A stretch of DNA of 64,000 nt, taken from positions 156,086 through 220,085 of the forward strand of contig NZ_FNSK01000006.1 in assembly GCF_900105075.1 (NCBI RefSeq), given 5' to 3'. Shown here piece after piece: positions 62,390 through 64,000 of this stretch; the first letter of the stretch is position 1; every line of letters begins with the position of its first letter. Source of the stretch: Rhodobacter sp. 24-YEA-8 (GTDB taxonomy: Bacteria > Pseudomonadota > Alphaproteobacteria > Rhodobacterales > Rhodobacteraceae). The notes below the pieces were generated by a model that was not told where the DNA came from, ran no database searches, and was given only the letters and a program-made list of their open reading frames with translations. The position numbers were made by a program, and so were the translations under genes.

Positions 62390-63799
62390 ATGACCAGGTA
62401 TGAGAAAGTGGCCGGGATGATCACCGCGCGCATCGGTTCGGGCGCTTTGCGGCCGGGGGATCGCCTGCCTTCGGTGCGGCAGATGAGCCGGATCACCGGC
62501 TTCAGCGCGGTCACAGTGCTGCATGGCTATGAGCTTCTGGAAAGCCGCGGCCTGTGCCGGGCGCAGCCGCGCTCGGGCTATTTCGTCACAGCCGTTCCGC
62601 CTGCGCCTGTTACCACGCCCGATCCGCCCCCTGACGACAGGGCAGAGGATCTGCACAGCCAGCTCCTGCGTCCGCAGCAGGATCGCCGGTTCGAGACCTT
62701 CGGCGCCATGTGGATCTGTGACGATCTCATCCCGCGCGCTCAGGCCGACCGCATCATGCGCCAGTCACTGCGCACCGGCAGCCGCCGCCTTGCCGAGGGG
62801 CTGGAACCCGATGGCGATCTGCGGATGCGCGAGGAGATCTGCCGTCATATCGCCAGGCGCGGCACCTTTGCCCAGCCGGGCGAGATCCTTATCACCGGCT
62901 CGGCGATCCAGGCCTGCAACCTCTGTCTCGACAGCTTTACCCGGCCGGGTGATACCGTGCTGGTCGAAAGCCCCGGCTATTTCCCACTGCTGGCCACGCT
63001 GCGGCGGCGCGATCTGAAGGTGATCGAAATCACCCCCGATCCGCTGCGCGGCCTTGACCCGGAGGAGTTTGCCCGGCTGCTGGCGGCGCATCCGGTGCGC
63101 GCAGCGATCCTGACAGTGACCAACCACTTTCCGACCGGTGTCACCTGTCCGCCAGAGGTGATGGAGCGGCTTGTCGCCATCGCCGCGCGGCATGGCACCG
63201 TGATCATCGAGAATGATATGTTCGGCGACCTTGGCTACCGGCCGGGCCCGCGCGTCACGCTGCGGCATTTCGATCAGGGCGCCACGGTGGTGCAGATCGG
63301 CAGTTTCGAATTCACTCTGCCGCCGGAATATGGCTATGGCTGGGTGGTGGGGGGGCTGCACAAGCGCGACCTGCTGGTGACCCATTACATGAACGGGCAC
63401 CGCCTGCGCGATGGTTTCGTGCAATGGGGCATCGCGCGCTATCTCTCGGGGCGCAGCTATGACCGCCAGCTGCGCAACCTCAACCGCACGCTCGCGCGCC
63501 GGATGCAGGAGGGCCGTGCGATCCTGACTGAAGCCCTGGGCGGGCGGGGCGCGCTTTCCGATCCGGCGGGGGGCTTCACCTGCTGGCTGAGCCTGCCCGC
63601 GCCGCTGGACCAGGGCGTGCTGTTGCGCGAAGCGGGGATGGCCCGGACCAGTTTTCTGCCCGGTACGATCTTCGCGCCCGCAATGCCCGATGCCGGGGGC
63701 AATTTCGCTGCGGCGCTGGCGCTGAATTTCTCATTCCGCTGGACCCAGGAGACCAGCGCCAGGCTGCGCCATCTCGCGTCGCTTTTATCTGCCCGCTGA
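62390..63799 (+). CDS. MocR-type regulator (GntR HTH fused to aminotransferase-like domain) lacking the PLP lysine
   Basis: Protein of 469 residues; start MTRYEKVAGMITARIG at 62390. GntR winged helix: GALRPGDRLPSVRQMSRITG and TVLHGYELLESRGLCRAQPR. The aminotransferase-like domain follows from about residue 110: ILITGSAIQACNLCLDSFTR, NHFPTGVTCPPEVMERL, IIENDMFGDLGYRPGP. Where MocR proteins have S-F-S-K-T, this one reads GSFEFTLPPEYGYGWVV, so the lysine that binds PLP is Phe. The fold is otherwise complete. It may sense a ligand without a Schiff base. Divergent from the Rieske oxygenase gene. Confidence 0.86.
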   Translation: MTRYEKVAGMITARIGSGALRPGDRLPSVRQMSRITGFSAVTVLHGYELLESRGLCRAQPRSGYFVTAVPPAPVTTPDPPPDDRAEDLHSQLLRPQQDRRFETFGAMWICDDLIPRAQADRIMRQSLRTGSRRLAEGLEPDGDLRMREEICRHIARRGTFAQPGEILITGSAIQACNLCLDSFTRPGDTVLVESPGYFPLLATLRRRDLKVIEITPDPLRGLDPEEFARLLAAHPVRAAILTVTNHFPTGVTCPPEVMERLVAIAARHGTVIIENDMFGDLGYRPGPRVTLRHFDQGATVVQIGSFEFTLPPEYGYGWVVGGLHKRDLLVTHYMNGHRLRDGFVQWGIARYLSGRSYDRQLRNLNRTLARRMQEGRAILTEALGGRGALSDPAGGFTCWLSLPAPLDQGVLLREAGMARTSFLPGTIFAPAMPDAGGNFAAALALNFSFRWTQETSARLRHLASLLSAR

Positions 63800-63883
63800 C
63801 ACTGCCTGTTTTCGGTGTCGCGGATCCTGTCTTCAGGGGCGCCGCGAAGCGCAACCGCCTCGCGGCAAGGCATGGTCATCCTT

Positions 63884-64000
63884 TCAGCCGGCCATTTCGC
63901 CCCGTCCCGGGCGGCCATTGTACCGTGCCTGCGCCAGAAGGAGCAGACGCATCAGCCCCATGGCAGCCAGCACGGTCAGCATGATCAGCACCGAGAAGGC
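63884..64000 (-). CDS. C-terminal end of a membrane protein, probably an ABC permease (5' part beyond the window)
   Basis: The last 38 residues are visible: AFSVLIMLTVLAAMGLMRLL, then LLAQARYNGRPGRGEMAG and TGA. One transmembrane helix followed by a short basic tail is typical of the end of binding-protein-dependent permeases. Position 84 bp from the MocR stop, convergent with it. Too little is visible for a firm family. Confidence 0.5.
   Translation of the reverse strand, partial: AFSVLIMLTVLAAMGLMRLLLLAQARYNGRPGRGEMAG

Noticed and set aside
63457..63918. Minus-strand frame of 153 codons opposite the end of the MocR gene
   Set aside because: Its start at 63918 and the inner ATG at 63873 lie next to a GAAAGGA-like sequence, but nearly all of it is antisense to the regulator and shows no motif.
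1..64000. tRNA, rRNA and CRISPR arrays
   Set aside because: No cloverleaf-like sequences, rRNA-like stretches or regularly spaced repeats were seen on reading; a tRNAscan or CRISPR finder run would be decisive.

Overview
The window is about 64 kb of GC-rich DNA from an alphaproteobacterium, most likely a Rhodobacteraceae member (Paracoccus/Rhodobacter-like). Three things point there: a complete repABC replication module at 44.7-48.2 kb, a dctPQM TRAP transporter divergent from dctSR as in Rhodobacter, and a plasmid-borne imuA-imuB-dnaE2 mutagenesis cassette. The replication module makes this a repABC plasmid or chromid. No tRNA, rRNA or CRISPR was seen.

Layout. (A) 1-12.75 kb, minus strand: one long, translationally coupled operon. 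It encodes two acyl-CoA dehydrogenases, an enoyl-CoA hydratase, a Cys/Met-metabolism PLP enzyme, a hydantoinase-type amidohydrolase, an M20 carbamoylase, an acyl-CoA ligase, a MaoC hydratase and a Dpp/Opp-type ABC importer whose last ATPase runs off the left edge. (B) 12.75-13.43 kb: no intact gene, only a degraded plus-strand frame and hairpins. (C) 13.4-24.0 kb, minus strand: a Urt/branched-chain-type ABC importer with its binding protein, an amidase, the AmiC/AmiR sensor-antiterminator pair, then an aldehyde dehydrogenase and an iron-type alcohol dehydrogenase. Together they look like an amide import, hydrolysis and oxidation route. (D) 24.3-25.16 kb: relics of three insertion-sequence families (IS5, IS110, IS481). 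(E) 25.2-43.3 kb: an organosulfur-scavenging island. A nine- to ten-gene minus-strand operon carries DszA-, DszB-, DszC- and flavin-reductase-like proteins plus a peptide-type ABC importer. It is followed by an Rrf2 regulator, an SDR, further DszC/SfnB-like monooxygenases, a flavoprotein fragment and an ssuABC-like locus. This island is heavily decayed by frameshifts, in-frame deletions, gene fusions, one nonsense codon and a 7-bp repeat expansion, while both flanks are clean. (F) 43.3-44.65 kb: a gene-free stretch with a perfect 18-bp palindrome upstream of repA. (G) 44.7-48.2 kb: repA, repB, a predicted antisense ctRNA, and repC. (H) 48.3-54.25 kb: SRAP peptidase, imuA, imuB, dnaE2. (I) 54.4-60.4 kb: dctR and dctS (minus) divergent from dctP, dctQ and dctM (plus). 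(J) 60.4-64 kb: a LuxR-type pseudogene, a Rieske oxygenase, a divergent MocR-type regulator that lacks the PLP lysine, and the tail of a membrane protein.

The most interesting part is E. It looks like a Dsz-like C-S bond cleaving pathway coupled to its own importer and probably controlled by the local Rrf2 protein, with similar AT-rich sequence in three promoter regions. The neighbouring ssuC permease gene is put out of frame by a seven-copy heptanucleotide tract that could in principle be reversible.
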